From contig NZ_LNNH01000023.1 in assembly GCF_001542915.1 (NCBI RefSeq), positions 1 to 64,000 on the forward strand: DNA of 64,000 bases, read 5' to 3'. How positions within the stretch are numbered: position 1 is the first letter of the stretch; each line of letters begins with the position of its first letter. Below are positions 54,569 through 63,811 of the stretch, in pieces. The notes below the pieces were generated by a model. The model did not search any database, had not been told where the DNA came from, and was given only the letters and a program-made list of their open reading frames with translations. Both the position numbers and the translations under genes were made by a program. Source of the stretch: Peribacillus simplex (lineage in GTDB: Bacteria; Bacillota; Bacilli; Bacillales; DSM-1321).

Positions 54569-55867
54569 ATGAAAGTCATCTCGATCGGTTTATTGGGGTT
54601 AGGTACAGTCGGATCAGGAGTCGTGCAAATCATTGAAAGCCATCAGGACAAGCTGATGCATCAAGTGGGCTGTTCCATATCCATCAAGAAGATACTAGTC
54701 AAAGATACGACCAAGGAGCGGCTTGTCGAGATTGATAAAGGCATGCTAACGGAAAATCCCGAGGATATCCTTTCCAATCCCGAAATCGATGTCGTGATCG
54801 AGGTTATGGGTGGAATTGAGGAAACACGCGGTTATCTGACAAAAGCGATAAAAAATAAAAAGCATATCGTCACGGCCAATAAGGACTTAATGGCCTTATA
54901 CGGACCGGAACTGCTGGAATTGGCCACTGAAAATCAATGTGATTTATTCTATGAAGCAAGCGTTGCCGGGGGAATCCCGATTTTACGAGGACTTGTAGAT
55001 GGGTTATCTTCGGACCGGATCACGAAAATGATGGGGATCGTCAATGGAACGACGAACTTCATCTTAACGAAAATGAGCAAAGAAGGCAGAGCTTATGATG
55101 ACGTATTGAAGGAAGCCCAGGAGCTCGGATTTGCCGAAGCCGATCCGACAGCTGATGTAGGGGGACTGGATGCAGCCCGTAAAATGGCGATACTATCCAC
55201 ACTCGGATTCTCGATGAACATCGGCTTGAATGATGTGGAGGTACAGGGAATCACCGAGATATCCGAAGAGGATTTGAAATATAGCAAAAAGCTTGGATAT
55301 ACAATGAAATTGATCGGTGTAGCCTCAAGGGCTGGGGAAAGGGTGGAAGTGAGCGTCCAACCGGCACTGCTTCCGGAAGCACACCCATTGGCCTCGGTAA
55401 ACAACGAATATAATGCAGTCTATGTGTATGGCGAGGCTGTAGGGGAAACGATGTTTTACGGACCAGGAGCGGGGAGTCTCCCGACTGCCACTGCCGTCGT
55501 CTCGGATATGGTGACGGTCATCAAGAATATGAGGCTTGGGGTGAATGGGCGCAGTGCCGTTTCACCACAGTACCCGAAGCAATTAAAAGATGCCACGGAG
55601 ATTTTCGCGAAGTTCTTCCTTCGATTACATGTCCAGGATGAAGTGGGCGTATTAGCCAGAATTACGAATTTATTCGCAGAGCATGGGGTGGGGTTCGACA
55701 AAATCCTTCAATTGCCGCTTGATGAAAAGGAATCCTCTGAAATCGTATTGGTGACGCATACGGCCACTTTGGCCGCATTTGAGCAAATAAAACAGAAACT
55801 GCATGACTACAATATGGTACGTGAAGTGAAAAGCACATATAGAGTTGAAGGAGAGGACAGTAAATGA
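54569..55867 (+). CDS. hom: Homoserine dehydrogenase
   Basis: NAD(P)H enzyme converting aspartate semialdehyde to homoserine, the common precursor of threonine and methionine; 432 residues. NAD-binding motif GLGTVG (10-15), catalytic region with [12 protein letters not shown] and the substrate motif [15 protein letters not shown], and a C-terminal ACT domain (from about 350, [15 protein letters not shown]) for feedback control by threonine. TAAGGGGG precedes the ATG. Overlaps thrC by four bases. Confidence 0.96.
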   Translation: MKVISIGLLGLGTVGSGVVQIIESHQDKLMHQVGCSISIKKILVKDTTKERLVEIDKGMLTENPEDILSNPEIDVVIEVMGGIEETRGYLTKAIKNKKHIVTANKDLMALYGPELLELATENQCDLFYEASVAGGIPILRGLVDGLSSDRITKMMGIVNGTTNFILTKMSKEGRAYDDVLKEAQELGFAEADPTADVGGLDAARKMAILSTLGFSMNIGLNDVEVQGITEISEEDLKYSKKLGYTMKLIGVASRAGERVEVSVQPALLPEAHPLASVNNEYNAVYVYGEAVGETMFYGPGAGSLPTATAVVSDMVTVIKNMRLGVNGRSAVSPQYPKQLKDATEIFAKFFLRLHVQDEVGVLARITNLFAEHGVGFDKILQLPLDEKESSEIVLVTHTATLAAFEQIKQKLHDYNMVREVKSTYRVEGEDSK

Positions 55868-56925
55868 GCTGGCAAGGACTGATAAGCACGTATAAGGATT
55901 TTTTACCTGTTAATGAAAACACACCCGCACTATCCCTTTTGGAAGGCAATACGCCTTTAATAAGACTGGATCGCTTATCCGAAGAGTGGGGCATCGACCT
56001 GCATGTCAAATATGAAGGAGCGAATCCCACGGGTTCGTTTAAGGACCGCGGAATGGTGATGGCTGTCGCCAAAGCCATCGAGGCTGGCAGCGATACGATC
56101 ATCTGCGCCTCGACTGGCAATACGTCAGCCGCTGCAGCCGCCTATGCCGCCCGCGCCAACCTTCGCTGCATCGTGGTCATCCCCGAGGGGAAAATAGCCA
56201 TGGGCAAGCTTGCCCAAGCCGTTATGTACGGAGCGGAAATCATCTCGATTGAAGGAAACTTCGACCACGCTTTGAAAATCGTCCGTTCGCTTAGTGAGAG
56301 CTCACCGATAACGCTTGTGAATTCGGTCAACCCGTTCCGGATCGAAGGGCAGAAGACGGCAGCCTTTGAAATTTGTGACGCGCTTGGCTCAGCGCCGGAT
56401 ATATTGGCGCTTCCAGTCGGAAATGCAGGGAATATAACGGCGTACTGGAAAGGCTTTAAGGAGTATAATGAAGCGAAACAAACGGGCCTTCCTGAAATGA
56501 GGGGCTTCGAAGCGGAAGGAGCAGCTGCGATTGTCAGGGATAGCATCATCGAGAACCCCGAAACGATTGCAACGGCGATTAGAATCGGTAATCCTGCAAG
56601 CTGGGACTTTGCGGTCGAAGCTGCAGAAGAATCCAAAGGTAAAATCGATGAGGTGACGGACGATGAAATTCTCGAAGCCTATCATTTCCTGGCCAAAAAA
56701 GAAGGTGTCTTTGCAGAACCGGCGTCGTGCGCTTCCATCGCTGGGATCTATAAACAGTTAAAAAGCGGTGAAATCAAAAAAGGAAGTAAAATCGTTGCGG
56801 TACTGACAGGGAATGGGCTGAAGGATCCGAATGTGGCAGTCGATACAAGCACGATTCAACCGACGTTGCTGCCAATGGATGAAGAAGTCATTTTAGAGCA
56901 TTTGCAAGGTGTGAAGCAGGCATGA
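55864..56925 (+). CDS. thrC: Threonine synthase
   Basis: PLP enzyme that makes threonine from O-phosphohomoserine, 353 residues. The PLP lysine is Lys60 in [11 protein letters not shown], and the phosphate-binding loop is PVGNAGNI. It is the short, class without the N-terminal extension of plant and yeast enzymes. ATGA overlaps link it to hom (upstream) and thrB (downstream), so the three are translated together. Confidence 0.96.
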   Translation: MSWQGLISTYKDFLPVNENTPALSLLEGNTPLIRLDRLSEEWGIDLHVKYEGANPTGSFKDRGMVMAVAKAIEAGSDTIICASTGNTSAAAAAYAARANLRCIVVIPEGKIAMGKLAQAVMYGAEIISIEGNFDHALKIVRSLSESSPITLVNSVNPFRIEGQKTAAFEICDALGSAPDILALPVGNAGNITAYWKGFKEYNEAKQTGLPEMRGFEAEGAAAIVRDSIIENPETIATAIRIGNPASWDFAVEAAEESKGKIDEVTDDEILEAYHFLAKKEGVFAEPASCASIAGIYKQLKSGEIKKGSKIVAVLTGNGLKDPNVAVDTSTIQPTLLPMDEEVILEHLQGVKQA

Positions 56926-57860
56926 GCGCAGAATCAGAGATGTTCTTGATCCGTGTACCGGCAAGTACGGCCAACTTGGGACCGGGATTCGATTCCATCG
57001 GTCTGGCGCTGGGGCTTTACTTGGAAATACACGGATCTTCATCAGATCATTGGGAAATCATCCCGCTTTCAGAAGAGATGTCTGTTTTTCCAAGGGACGA
57101 ACGAAATTATATCATTCAAATTGCCAAGAAAACGGCTGCCGCATATGGGAAGGAGCTATCTCCATGCCGGCTTTTCGTCTCCAGCGAAATCCCATTGGCA
57201 AGAGGTCTGGGGAGCAGTGCCTCTGCCATTGTGGCCGGCATCGAATTGGCAAACATCGTAGGTGAACTCCAATTGACCGATGATGAAAAGAATCGACATG
57301 CCTCCCTTTTTGAAGGGCATCCCGATAATGCCGGAGCATCCGTATATGGCGGCTTGGTTGTCGGCCTGCATACACAGCAAAAGACGGATGTCGTTTCGTT
57401 TCCAATTGAGGGAGTCAAGGTAATTGCTGTCATTCCCGATTTCGAATTGCTGACTGAGGATTCTAGAAATGTCCTTCCCGCATCTCTGCCTTATAAAGAT
57501 GCGATAGCCGGAAGTGCGGCTGCCAATGTGTTCCTTGCCGGCGTCATGACGAAGGATTGGAAGCTTGTTGGCGAAATGATGCAAAGCGATCGTTTCCATC
57601 AGCCCTATAGAGCAGAGTTGGTTCCTCATCTAGCCCATATCGAAGAGGTTGTTCTTCAGGAAGGCGGATTTGGGACAGCACTAAGCGGTGCAGGACCGAC
57701 CGTTTTAAGCTTAACTTCCAAAGAAAATTCAGCAGCAGTGCTCACGGCATTGAAGCTGGAGTTCCCGGAATATGTCGTGAAAGAGTTGGAAATCGATAAT
57801 GATGGCAGTCATACGGCAATCCTCTCGGAACAGGAAAAAAAAGGATTGGAATTTTTGTAA
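56922..57860 (+). CDS. thrB: Homoserine kinase
   Basis: GHMP-family kinase, 312 residues, phosphorylating homoserine. Motifs: [20 protein letters not shown] at the N-terminus, the ATP loop [16 protein letters not shown] and the C-terminal [16 protein letters not shown]. Overlaps thrC by four bases, end of operon; a hairpin terminator at 57886 follows. Confidence 0.96.
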   Translation: MSAESEMFLIRVPASTANLGPGFDSIGLALGLYLEIHGSSSDHWEIIPLSEEMSVFPRDERNYIIQIAKKTAAAYGKELSPCRLFVSSEIPLARGLGSSASAIVAGIELANIVGELQLTDDEKNRHASLFEGHPDNAGASVYGGLVVGLHTQQKTDVVSFPIEGVKVIAVIPDFELLTEDSRNVLPASLPYKDAIAGSAAANVFLAGVMTKDWKLVGEMMQSDRFHQPYRAELVPHLAHIEEVVLQEGGFGTALSGAGPTVLSLTSKENSAAVLTALKLEFPEYVVKELEIDNDGSHTAILSEQEKKGLEFL

Positions 57861-57885
57861 CCGTAAGCGATTGAATGATGTGACA

Positions 57886-57956
57886 AAAAAAAGCTGACCC
57901 GTGTCGAGCCGTATCAATCCATTGATAAGGCATAAGCCGAGTCAGCTTTATTTTTC
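57886..57956 (+). terminator. Terminator of the threonine operon
   Basis: Outer stem AAAGCTGAC / GTCAGCTTT with a long partly paired middle and TATTTTTC tail. Confidence 0.8.
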
Positions 57957-58039
57957 TATAACAGTCCAGGCAAAGTGCCTGTCTGCATGAATTTAATTGG
58001 ATTCTTCAATCCATACGTGGCATGTTATTTAAAGGGATA

Positions 58040-58276
58040 TTAGAATACCTGTTCAACTTCCACTACACCTGGAACTTCTTCAAGAAGGGCACGTTCAATC
58101 CCCGCTTTTAGCGTAATGGTCGAACTTGGACAGCTTCCGCAGGCTCCCAGTAATCGTAATTTTACAATTCCATCTTCTACGTCGACTAGTTCACAGTCAC
58201 CGCCATCGCGAAGAAGAAACGGACGAAGCTTATCTAGAACATCTTGAACTTGGACTTCCATTGTTTGGTTAGACAT
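58040..58276 (-). CDS. yutI: NifU C-terminal-type Fe-S carrier (YutI, Nfu)
   Basis: Small Nfu protein of 78 residues, only the NifU C-terminal domain. The cluster-binding CxxC is Cys46 and Cys49 in [20 protein letters not shown]. It probably receives clusters from the SufBCD scaffold and passes them to targets such as lipoyl synthase. TAGGAAAGGAG-type site on the minus strand before the ATG. Divergent from yuzD. Confidence 0.92.
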   Translation of the reverse strand: MSNQTMEVQVQDVLDKLRPFLLRDGGDCELVDVEDGIVKLRLLGACGSCPSSTITLKAGIERALLEEVPGVVEVEQVF

Positions 58277-58301
58277 TGCAATCGACTCCTTTCCTAATCA
58301 T

Positions 58302-58331
58302 ATTATAATGCGAAGGTAGTAAAAAATCCAA
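58302..58331 (-). promoter_or_regulatory. Promoter of yutI
   Basis: On the minus strand TTGGAT (58331-58326), 18 bases, TATAAT (58307-58302). Confidence 0.55.
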
Positions 58332-58443
58332 CTGTAACTTTGCGGAAATATAATCTATATTATATATGTACGATGGAAAAAGGTGAATGTTCTTATAATG
58401 TAATCAAGATGCAGCAAATATACTGGAAAGAAGGAGGAAGAGT

Positions 58444-58773
58444 ATGGTAAAGAAAGACATTGAAATAGAGGTGTATGGTGCGGAGCAAATTTGTGCGAGC
58501 TGTGTCAATCTGCCCTCTTCAAAAGATACATGTGAATGGCTTGAAGCCGCTTTAACGAGGAAGTTTCCAGACCAAGACTTTAAGATCTCCTATATCGATC
58601 TGTATAATCCTCCTGAAGAGCTGAAACAAAAGAGCTTTGCCGCAAAAATGATCGAAGAAGATTTATTCTATCCGCTTGTCCTCATCGAAGATGAAATCAT
58701 CGCGGAAGGAAATGTACGTCTAAAAAAAGTGGTGGAAGCGATGGAGAAATATGGATATAAGGTGCAATTGTGA
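58444..58773 (+). CDS. yuzD: YuzD family protein (DUF1462)
   Basis: Thioredoxin-fold protein of 109 residues (DUF1462). The N-terminal motif VYGAEQICASCVNLPSSKDTCEWLE has the CxxC (CASC) and a third cysteine, and the C-terminal part EEDLFYPLVLIEDEIIAEGN has the cis-Pro-like segment. Role unknown; location next to Nfu hints at iron-sulfur or redox work. AAGGAGGAAG precedes the ATG. Confidence 0.85.
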   Translation: MVKKDIEIEVYGAEQICASCVNLPSSKDTCEWLEAALTRKFPDQDFKISYIDLYNPPEELKQKSFAAKMIEEDLFYPLVLIEDEIIAEGNVRLKKVVEAMEKYGYKVQL

Positions 58774-58791
58774 TATATAATGGAAGCAATG

Positions 58792-58842
58792 AAAAAACTG
58801 ACCCATGAGGCGAGCTGTACGCAGCTCTTGGGCCAGTTTTTG
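58792..58842. terminator. Bidirectional terminator between yuzD and yutJ
   Basis: Long stem AAAACTGACCCA...GAGCTG / CAGCTC...GGGCCAGTTTT around a TACG loop, A run left, T run right. Confidence 0.9.
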
Positions 58843-58848
58843 ATAAGA

Positions 58849-59916
58849 TTAACCGTTATGATATTTATACATCCAGAGGATGCCTGATTTCATGAGGCGC
58901 GCCACTCTTCCGGTGATCGGGCGATTCGCTACAAGGCCGAACCCTTGTTTTTTCCCAAGAGAACCTAATGTCCCTTTTAGCTTCATGGCAGGGAAACTTT
59001 CAGGAAGCGGTTCATTTGCCCATTTCTTCACAAGGACTTGGACGATTTGCTCAGCTTGGGACTCCGCTAATTGAGCACTTGGTGCATGCGGCAGGCTTGC
59101 ACAGTCGCCGACGACAAAGATGCTATCATTAGTTGGAAGGAAATGCTGAGGAGTAAGGACGGCTCTACCTTGACGATCCTTTTCAATATCCATATCACGG
59201 ATGATCTTGCTTGGCTGAATTCCAGCAGTCCAGACGATGACGTCACTTTGGACAGCTTCGTCGCCATTATAAAGCAGGTTTGGTTCAACTTTGGTGATAT
59301 TAGAATGATGAACGATTTCGATTGTATGTTTATCAAACCAAGATTCGACAAACGTGCTTAATCTTTCTGGGAAAGCTGAAAGAATATGCGGTCCGCGGTC
59401 GAATAGCTTAACGTTCAGATCCGAACGACTTTCGATCAATTCACTGGCCAGCTCGACACCGCTGAGTCCGCCGCCCACGATGGACACGGTTGCACCAGCA
59501 CCTAAATTATTCAAAGCTGAATATGTGCGGCGTGATTTATCAATCGTTTGGATACTATACGTATGTGTGTCTGCACCAGGAATATCGTGGTATTTATCTT
59601 CACAGCCAAGGCCAATGACTAAATCATCATAAACGACAGGTTCTTGATTTTCTATTATGACTTGTTTGTTTTCCATATCGATGGAAAGTACTTCTCCGTA
59701 TACGTTCTTCAAGCGAGGATGTTCAGGAAATGCAACACGGATGTGCTGATCAGGAATGGTGCCTGCTGCTAAAGCGTAATATTCCGTTTTTAAGCAGTGG
59801 TAAGGATTGCGGTCGATAAGCGTGATGCTTACATTTTCAGGAAGCTGATTAGGCAGCAATCTTTGCAGCATACGCATACCACCATACCCACCACCAAGTA
59901 TGACTAAATTCTTCAT
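58849..59916 (-). CDS. yutJ: NADH dehydrogenase-like flavoprotein YutJ
   Basis: Type II NADH dehydrogenase family (pyridine nucleotide-disulfide fold), 355 residues. FAD motif LVILGGGYGGMRML at the N-terminus, NAD(P) motif SIVGGGLSGVELASEL in the middle and the second FAD contact SIFVVGDCASLPHAP. A membrane-anchoring C-terminal helix as in Ndh is short or absent. YutJ is one of three Ndh-like proteins in B. subtilis. ATG 59916 is seven bases after AAAGGGG; the frame runs 17 codons further upstream without a site. Confidence 0.88.
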   Translation of the reverse strand: MKNLVILGGGYGGMRMLQRLLPNQLPENVSITLIDRNPYHCLKTEYYALAAGTIPDQHIRVAFPEHPRLKNVYGEVLSIDMENKQVIIENQEPVVYDDLVIGLGCEDKYHDIPGADTHTYSIQTIDKSRRTYSALNNLGAGATVSIVGGGLSGVELASELIESRSDLNVKLFDRGPHILSAFPERLSTFVESWFDKHTIEIVHHSNITKVEPNLLYNGDEAVQSDVIVWTAGIQPSKIIRDMDIEKDRQGRAVLTPQHFLPTNDSIFVVGDCASLPHAPSAQLAESQAEQIVQVLVKKWANEPLPESFPAMKLKGTLGSLGKKQGFGLVANRPITGRVARLMKSGILWMYKYHNG

Positions 59917-60223
59917 ATGATTTTCCCCTTTATAAGATCTCTTTGAAAAATTTGATAATCGTTCCACTTGTAGAAAACAACTATTCCACTCTAGGATTCT
60001 CCCAAATGAACCTTTGAAATTTTTACTGAATATATATACCCCATTAGTAGTAAGAATAAAAAATTTTTAATCATTTTCTTTTTACATACCCCGACAAAAG
60101 TATAACGAATATATAAGGAAATCACAACCGATATCTTGAAATCGGCTGCTTTTTTATGCGTAAATATTGACTGTAAATGGGAAAAGTAATAAGATGGATT
60201 GTTAGTAACGGTGAGGTGAAGCA

Positions 60224-60457
60224 ATGTATCCGATCATTGAATTTTGTGTAAGCAATCTGGCCAGTGGCGCGCAAGAGGCTCTGGAAAGATTGGAACGGGA
60301 TCCGAATTTGGATATCATCGAGTACGGATGCCTGGGTTATTGTGGGAAATGCTCCAGTAACTTATACGCTCTTGTGAACGGCGAAGTGGTTACTGGTGAC
60401 ACAACGGATGAATTAGTTGAAAATATATATAAGTTCATTGATGAATTCGAAATCTGA
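60224..60457 (+). CDS. yuzB: YuzB family protein (DUF1450)
   Basis: Protein of 77 residues of the DUF1450/UPF0349 family. Four cysteines are seen: one in IIEFCVSN and three in [13 protein letters not shown], which look like a metal or cluster site. Function unknown. GAGGTGAAG precedes the ATG. Conserved neighbour of yutJ and of the A-type carrier in bacilli. Confidence 0.88.
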   Translation: MYPIIEFCVSNLASGAQEALERLERDPNLDIIEYGCLGYCGKCSSNLYALVNGEVVTGDTTDELVENIYKFIDEFEI

Positions 60458-60489
60458 AAACAGGACGCATCAATGGAACAGCCGGACAG

Positions 60490-60537
60490 GCTGCAGACAA
60501 ACTCTTGATGGATAATGGAGTTTGTCTGCAGTTTTTT
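60490..60537 (+). terminator. Terminator of yuzB
   Basis: Perfect 14-bp stem CTGCAGACAAACTC / GAGTTTGTCTGCAG and six T residues. Confidence 0.95.
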
Positions 60538-60561
60538 AGCGTTTTAAATGTAGGAGGAAGC

Positions 60562-60700
60562 CGATTGCTCGCCGCAGTTTTTAGGGAATTGGACTTATAG
60601 CAGGCATTCCCTTTTCCAAAGGCGGACCGCCCTCGGCTTTATGGCGCCTGCGTGGTCTTATGTGGAGTTTCCCCTTCCGCTCTGCATTAGCACGAAAATT
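60562..60700 (+). repeat. Highly degraded copy of the 189-bp repeat
   Basis: Segments GATTGCTCGCCGCAG, GCAGGCATTCCCTTTTCC, GGCGGACCGCCCTCGGCTTT and CGCCTGCG appear in the same order and spacing as in the repeats at 63307 and 63496, with many substitutions. Confidence 0.55.
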
Positions 60701-60719
60701 AGCATCCAATAACTACAGC

Positions 60720-61400
60720 CTAGCGATTGACTGATGCGGCGATTGTACGGTTTCCTTGTTCGTGCTTGATTTCCTGAAACCGGTCTCTGGCCATTTGGAT
60801 GAGAGAGGTTTCCCGGGCATTTTTTTGTCTTTCGAATACTAATGAAAAATACTTTATCGCTGCCATGTCATTTCCTATTCTTTTTGAGATGTCGCCGGCA
60901 AGATATAAGATCTTGGCTTCTGAGGCCCGGGTACCAATGAAATCCCCTGTCGAATAGGAGGCTTCATATTCCGTAAGTGCGAATTTCAAAAATCTTTCCT
61001 CTTGTTTCGAGTTTTGGGTAATCCGGTATAGCCAGGCAATTCGTAAATGGATGCCTGCCAGGATAATGTGTTTTTCCTTTTTTAGTGCACCGCAATAACT
61101 CGCCAGCTTGTATGTATTGATTGCGTCCTTGATCGATCGTTCATTGCTGAAATGTTGCGGGACCCACCTTGAACTGACTTTTTCCTCAATGACCTCCTTG
61201 GTGGCGGGAGGGAAGTATCGGGAAAAATCCTCGGAATAGGAAAATCCGCAGTGAGGGCAAACAAAAATGGTATAATAAAGTGCATTAATGGATGAATCAG
61301 TGTAAACGGGACAAAAGTCCGTGTCGTACTTAGTTACTTTGGCAAAACGTGACCGAACCTTTTTGGTGGTTGATTTTTGTTTGCACAGCAGACATTCCAT
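60720..61400 (-). CDS. DUF2225 zinc-ribbon protein
   Basis: Protein of 226 residues of the DUF2225 family. Two CxxC knuckles, Cys3/Cys6 (MECLLC) and Cys48/Cys51 (VCPHCGFSY), should bind zinc, and a further Cys30 lies in FCPVYTDSS. The rest is helical and TPR-like (GIHLRIAWLYRITQNSKQEERFLKFAL). Function unknown. The ribosome site is not obvious, so the start is provisional. A single gene between yuzB and the A-type carrier; I recall no orthologue at this place in B. subtilis. Confidence 0.78.
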   Translation of the reverse strand: MECLLCKQKSTTKKVRSRFAKVTKYDTDFCPVYTDSSINALYYTIFVCPHCGFSYSEDFSRYFPPATKEVIEEKVSSRWVPQHFSNERSIKDAINTYKLASYCGALKKEKHIILAGIHLRIAWLYRITQNSKQEERFLKFALTEYEASYSTGDFIGTRASEAKILYLAGDISKRIGNDMAAIKYFSLVFERQKNARETSLIQMARDRFQEIKHEQGNRTIAASVNR

Positions 61401-61562
61401 GCTTTTGTCGTATAGAGGCTGTATATGTTGGATGGAGCATCCCTCCTTGCATCAAGTTTTAATGAGTCCAAATGCTTGATTCTTTATGCCTATTATAAAC
61501 TATATTAGTCGTCATGTTGGTAAAATGGATGTGGTCATGCCGAATTTTTTCAAGCTGGAAGA

Positions 61563-61592
61563 TTGAGCGCAGGAAATTCTTTGGTATATACT
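61563..61592 (+). promoter_or_regulatory. Candidate promoter of the A-type carrier gene
   Basis: TTGAGC (61563-61568), 18 bases, TATACT (61587-61592), followed by the gene 48 bases later. Confidence 0.45.
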
Positions 61593-61640
61593 ATAAGGAG
61601 AAATGTCTATCTCACATAACATAAGAAGGAGGGATTTATT

Positions 61641-62003
61641 GTGAGTGAAGTTGTTAATATAACGGAAGCTGCCGCTTTTCAGATAAAAGAAATGATGAAA
61701 CAAAATGGTGAAGAAGGTTCCTTTTTAAGGGTGGCCGTTAAAGGCGGAGGCTGCAGTGGATTATCCTATGGGATGGGTTTTGAGGAAGAGGCAGGAGAAA
61801 AAGATGCCCAACTTGAACAGTTTGAAATTAAGATCCTTGTGGATAATGGGGACGCTGATATATTGAAAGGAACAGTCATTGATTATAAACAGACGATGAT
61901 GGGCGGAGGATTCACGATCGAAAACCCGAATGCGATTGCGTCATGCGGATGCGGATCTTCCTTCAAAACGGCCAAAAACGCCGGAACGCCGGAGAATTGC
62001 TAA
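61641..62003 (+). CDS. yutM: A-type Fe-S carrier (YutM, IscA/ErpA-like)
   Basis: HesB/IscA-type iron-sulfur carrier of 120 residues. The three cluster-binding cysteines are Cys38 (GGCSGLSY) and Cys102/Cys104 (SCGCGSSF). It likely accepts clusters built by SufBCD and delivers them to apoproteins. GTG start seven bases after AGAAGGAGGG. The tandem GGTCGGAAAAA array starts about 80 bases after its stop. Confidence 0.92.
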   Translation: MSEVVNITEAAAFQIKEMMKQNGEEGSFLRVAVKGGGCSGLSYGMGFEEEAGEKDAQLEQFEIKILVDNGDADILKGTVIDYKQTMMGGGFTIENPNAIASCGCGSSFKTAKNAGTPENC

Positions 62004-62092
62004 GAAACCTTAATAGTTCAGAACAGGAGGGCACTTTAACAAGTGCCCTCCTTCGTTTTGAGTGAAAGGAGTTTCGGAACGTTCTCATACCG

Positions 62093-62415
62093 AAAGGCCG
62101 AAAAAAATGAGGGGAAGGTCGGAAAAAGTGGTCGGAAGGTCGGAAAAGTGAGGGGAAGGCCGAAAAACTGCGCGGAAGGTCGGAAAAACTGCGCAAACGG
62201 ACGGAAAAAGGGAAGGGAAGGTCGGAAAAACTGCGCAAACGGACGGAAAAAGGGAAGGGAAGGCCGGAAAAACTGCGCAAATGGTCGGAAAAGTGAGGGG
62301 AAGGCCGAAAAACTACGCAAACGGACGGAAAAGTGAGGGGAAGGCCGGAATACCTACGCAACGGACGGAAAAAGTGATTGAAAGGTCGGAAAAACTGCGA
62401 GAAAGGACGAAAAAA
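62093..62415. repeat. Tandem array of 20-21 bp GGTCGGAAAAA units
   Basis: About fifteen units with the core GGTCGGAAAAACTGCGCAAA or GGACGGAAAAAGGGAAGGGA. Two units often alternate to make a 42-bp higher-order repeat, given twice in a row near 62178-62261. Units vary between 20 and 21 bases, so a reading frame is not maintained; the 97-codon plus frame and the reverse frames full of FFRPF are by-products. Confidence 0.9.
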
Positions 62416-62452
62416 TACTCGGGCTGAAAACGATTGGAGCTTTTTTAATGAA

Positions 62453-62489
62453 ATCAACAGTGGACAATTTCGATTTGTCCACTGTTGAT
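62453..62489. other. Perfect 15-bp inverted repeat with TTGTCCACT
   Basis: ATCAACAGTGGACAA / TTGTCCACTGTTGAT around a short loop, just past the stop of the YhfK-like gene. It could terminate that gene, although T residues are few; TTGTCCACT is DnaA-box-like. Confidence 0.6.
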
Positions 62490-62513
62490 CACTATTCGTG
62501 CTTGATTTTGGCC

Positions 62514-63155
62514 TTAAATATCGGTCAGAGCTTCCTTGATTGGCAAGTCACCGCTTAAAATTTCGAATGTTTTATTGAACGTGCTTTCCTTTGTGACCGC
62601 CTGTGCCAGAACGGAGGCGACATCAGCTCTTGGAATCGATTTATTGGTATGGTCCACTTTTTGTTCTGCAAAGATTTTGCCTAAAGCTTGGTCATTGGTC
62701 AAGGCAACTGGGCGGACAATTGTGTATGTCAGTCCGCTTGCTTTTAAATGTTCATCGGCATCGTGTTTTGCTTCAAGATAATGGCGCATCCCGCCTTGCG
62801 CTTGCTCCGGAGTATCAGATCCGACGGAGCTCAGCATGATAAAGCGATCGATTCCTTTCTTCTTGGCGGCATCGACCAGTTTAATCGCACCCAGCTTATC
62901 CACAGCCGTCGTTTTGTCTGGCCCCGTTTTTGGTCCGGAACCTGCCGCGAAGATGATCGCTTCCATGTTATCCACTGCTTTATCCACATTTTCCTCTAAA
63001 TCGGCAAGGATGGGATGGCCGCCGAGTTCTTTTATCGTTTGAGCCTGTTCTTCTTTCCGGATCATTCCGTAAACATTCATTTCCGGATTTTTTGATAATT
63101 CTTCAATGATCATCCTTCCGGTCGTCCCGTTAGCTCCTGCAATTAAAATATTCAT
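62514..63155 (-). CDS. NAD(P)-binding atypical SDR protein (YhfK-like)
   Basis: Protein of 213 residues with an NAD(P)-binding Rossmann fold: ILIAGANGTTGRMIIEEL at the N-terminus (GxxGxxG), FIMLSSVGSD and YLEAKHDADEHLKASGLTYTIVRP with the Tyr...Lys-like positions of atypical short-chain dehydrogenases (SDR_a5). Similar to B. subtilis YhfK and YtfG-type NmrA-like proteins. The substrate is unknown. AAAGGAGCATG lies before the ATG. Single gene. Confidence 0.82.
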   Translation of the reverse strand: MNILIAGANGTTGRMIIEELSKNPEMNVYGMIRKEEQAQTIKELGGHPILADLEENVDKAVDNMEAIIFAAGSGPKTGPDKTTAVDKLGAIKLVDAAKKKGIDRFIMLSSVGSDTPEQAQGGMRHYLEAKHDADEHLKASGLTYTIVRPVALTNDQALGKIFAEQKVDHTNKSIPRADVASVLAQAVTKESTFNKTFEILSGDLPIKEALTDI

Positions 63156-63218
63156 ATATGTGCATGCTCCTTTCTGATCTTCTTTTATTCTTTACCCTTT
63201 ATAGTTTGAGGTTAAGCA

Positions 63219-63255
63219 CTTGTGGACAACTAACGGAAAGAATGTTATCCACAAG
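63219..63255. other. Hairpin carrying a perfect DnaA box
   Basis: CTTGTGGACAAC / GTTATCCACAAG inverted repeat with one mismatch. The right arm contains TTATCCACA (63245-63253), a consensus DnaA box; the left arm holds TTGTCCACA on the opposite strand. Confidence 0.55.
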
Positions 63256-63306
63256 GCCGTAATTGGGGATAACATGCGGGATTTAGGAGGAAAGCTAAAG
63301 CTTCCT

Positions 63307-63485
63307 GATTGCCCGCCGTGTTGTGGTGGAGTATTTCGGACGTTGCATTTCACTGCAGGCACTCCCTTTCCGCGGGCGGTCCTTGAGCCTCCTCGGCTTT
63401 CAGCCTGCGGTGTCTCACGTAGACGCGTATTTCCCGCAGGAGTGTCGCTGCCTTCCGTTGCATTCCACTTGGTGTGAAACCAAAG
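63307..63485 (+). repeat. 189-bp direct repeat, copy 1
   Basis: Begins GATTGCCCGCCGTGTTGTGG, includes TTTCACTGCAGGCACTCCC, TCAGCCTGCGGTGTCTCACG and TCCCGCAGGAGTGTCGC, ends near CCAAAG. Almost identical to the copy starting at 63496. Open frames within it (for example FHCRHSL-type or CGGVFRTLHFTAGTPFPRA) are artefacts of the repeat. Confidence 0.92.
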
Positions 63486-63495
63486 TTTGTATTTT

Positions 63496-63676
63496 GATTG
63501 CCCGCAGTGTTGTGGTGGAGTATTTCGGACGTTGCATTTCACTGCAGGCACTCCCTTTCCGCGGGCGGTCCTTGAGCCTCCTCGGCTTTCAGCCTGCGGT
63601 GTCTCACGTAGACGCGCATTTCCCGCAGGAGTGTCGCCGCCTTCCGTTGCATTCCACTTTGCGTTTCAAACCAAAG
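63496..63676 (+). repeat. 189-bp direct repeat, copy 2
   Basis: Starts exactly 189 bases after copy 1. Differences are few: CGCAGTGTT for CGCCGTGTT, GACGCGCAT for GACGCGTAT, and the final TTTGCGTTTCAAACC for TTGGTGTGAAACC. Confidence 0.92.
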
Positions 63677-63755
63677 ATAGTGTTCTTGGAGAAAATGGAG
63701 TTCGGACTCATTTCACTTTGGACGAATACTTCCGAAGCGATTTTCTCCAGCCAAT

Positions 63756-63797
63756 AAAAAAGGTTCCGGAAGGGAGACCATTCCGGAACCTTTTTTG
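63756..63797 (-). terminator. Terminator of the ferredoxin-NADP reductase gene
   Basis: Perfect 16-bp stem AAAAAAGGTTCCGGAA / TTCCGGAACCTTTTTT with a nine-base loop; symmetrical, so it can act in both directions. Confidence 0.92.
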
Positions 63798-63811
63798 CTG
63801 TATTGCGCTTA

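Noticed and set aside
62036-62457. Pro/Phe/Arg-rich reverse-strand ORFs over the 62-kb array
   Set aside because: The unit length varies between 20 and 21 bases, frames shift along the array, and no ribosome site is seen.
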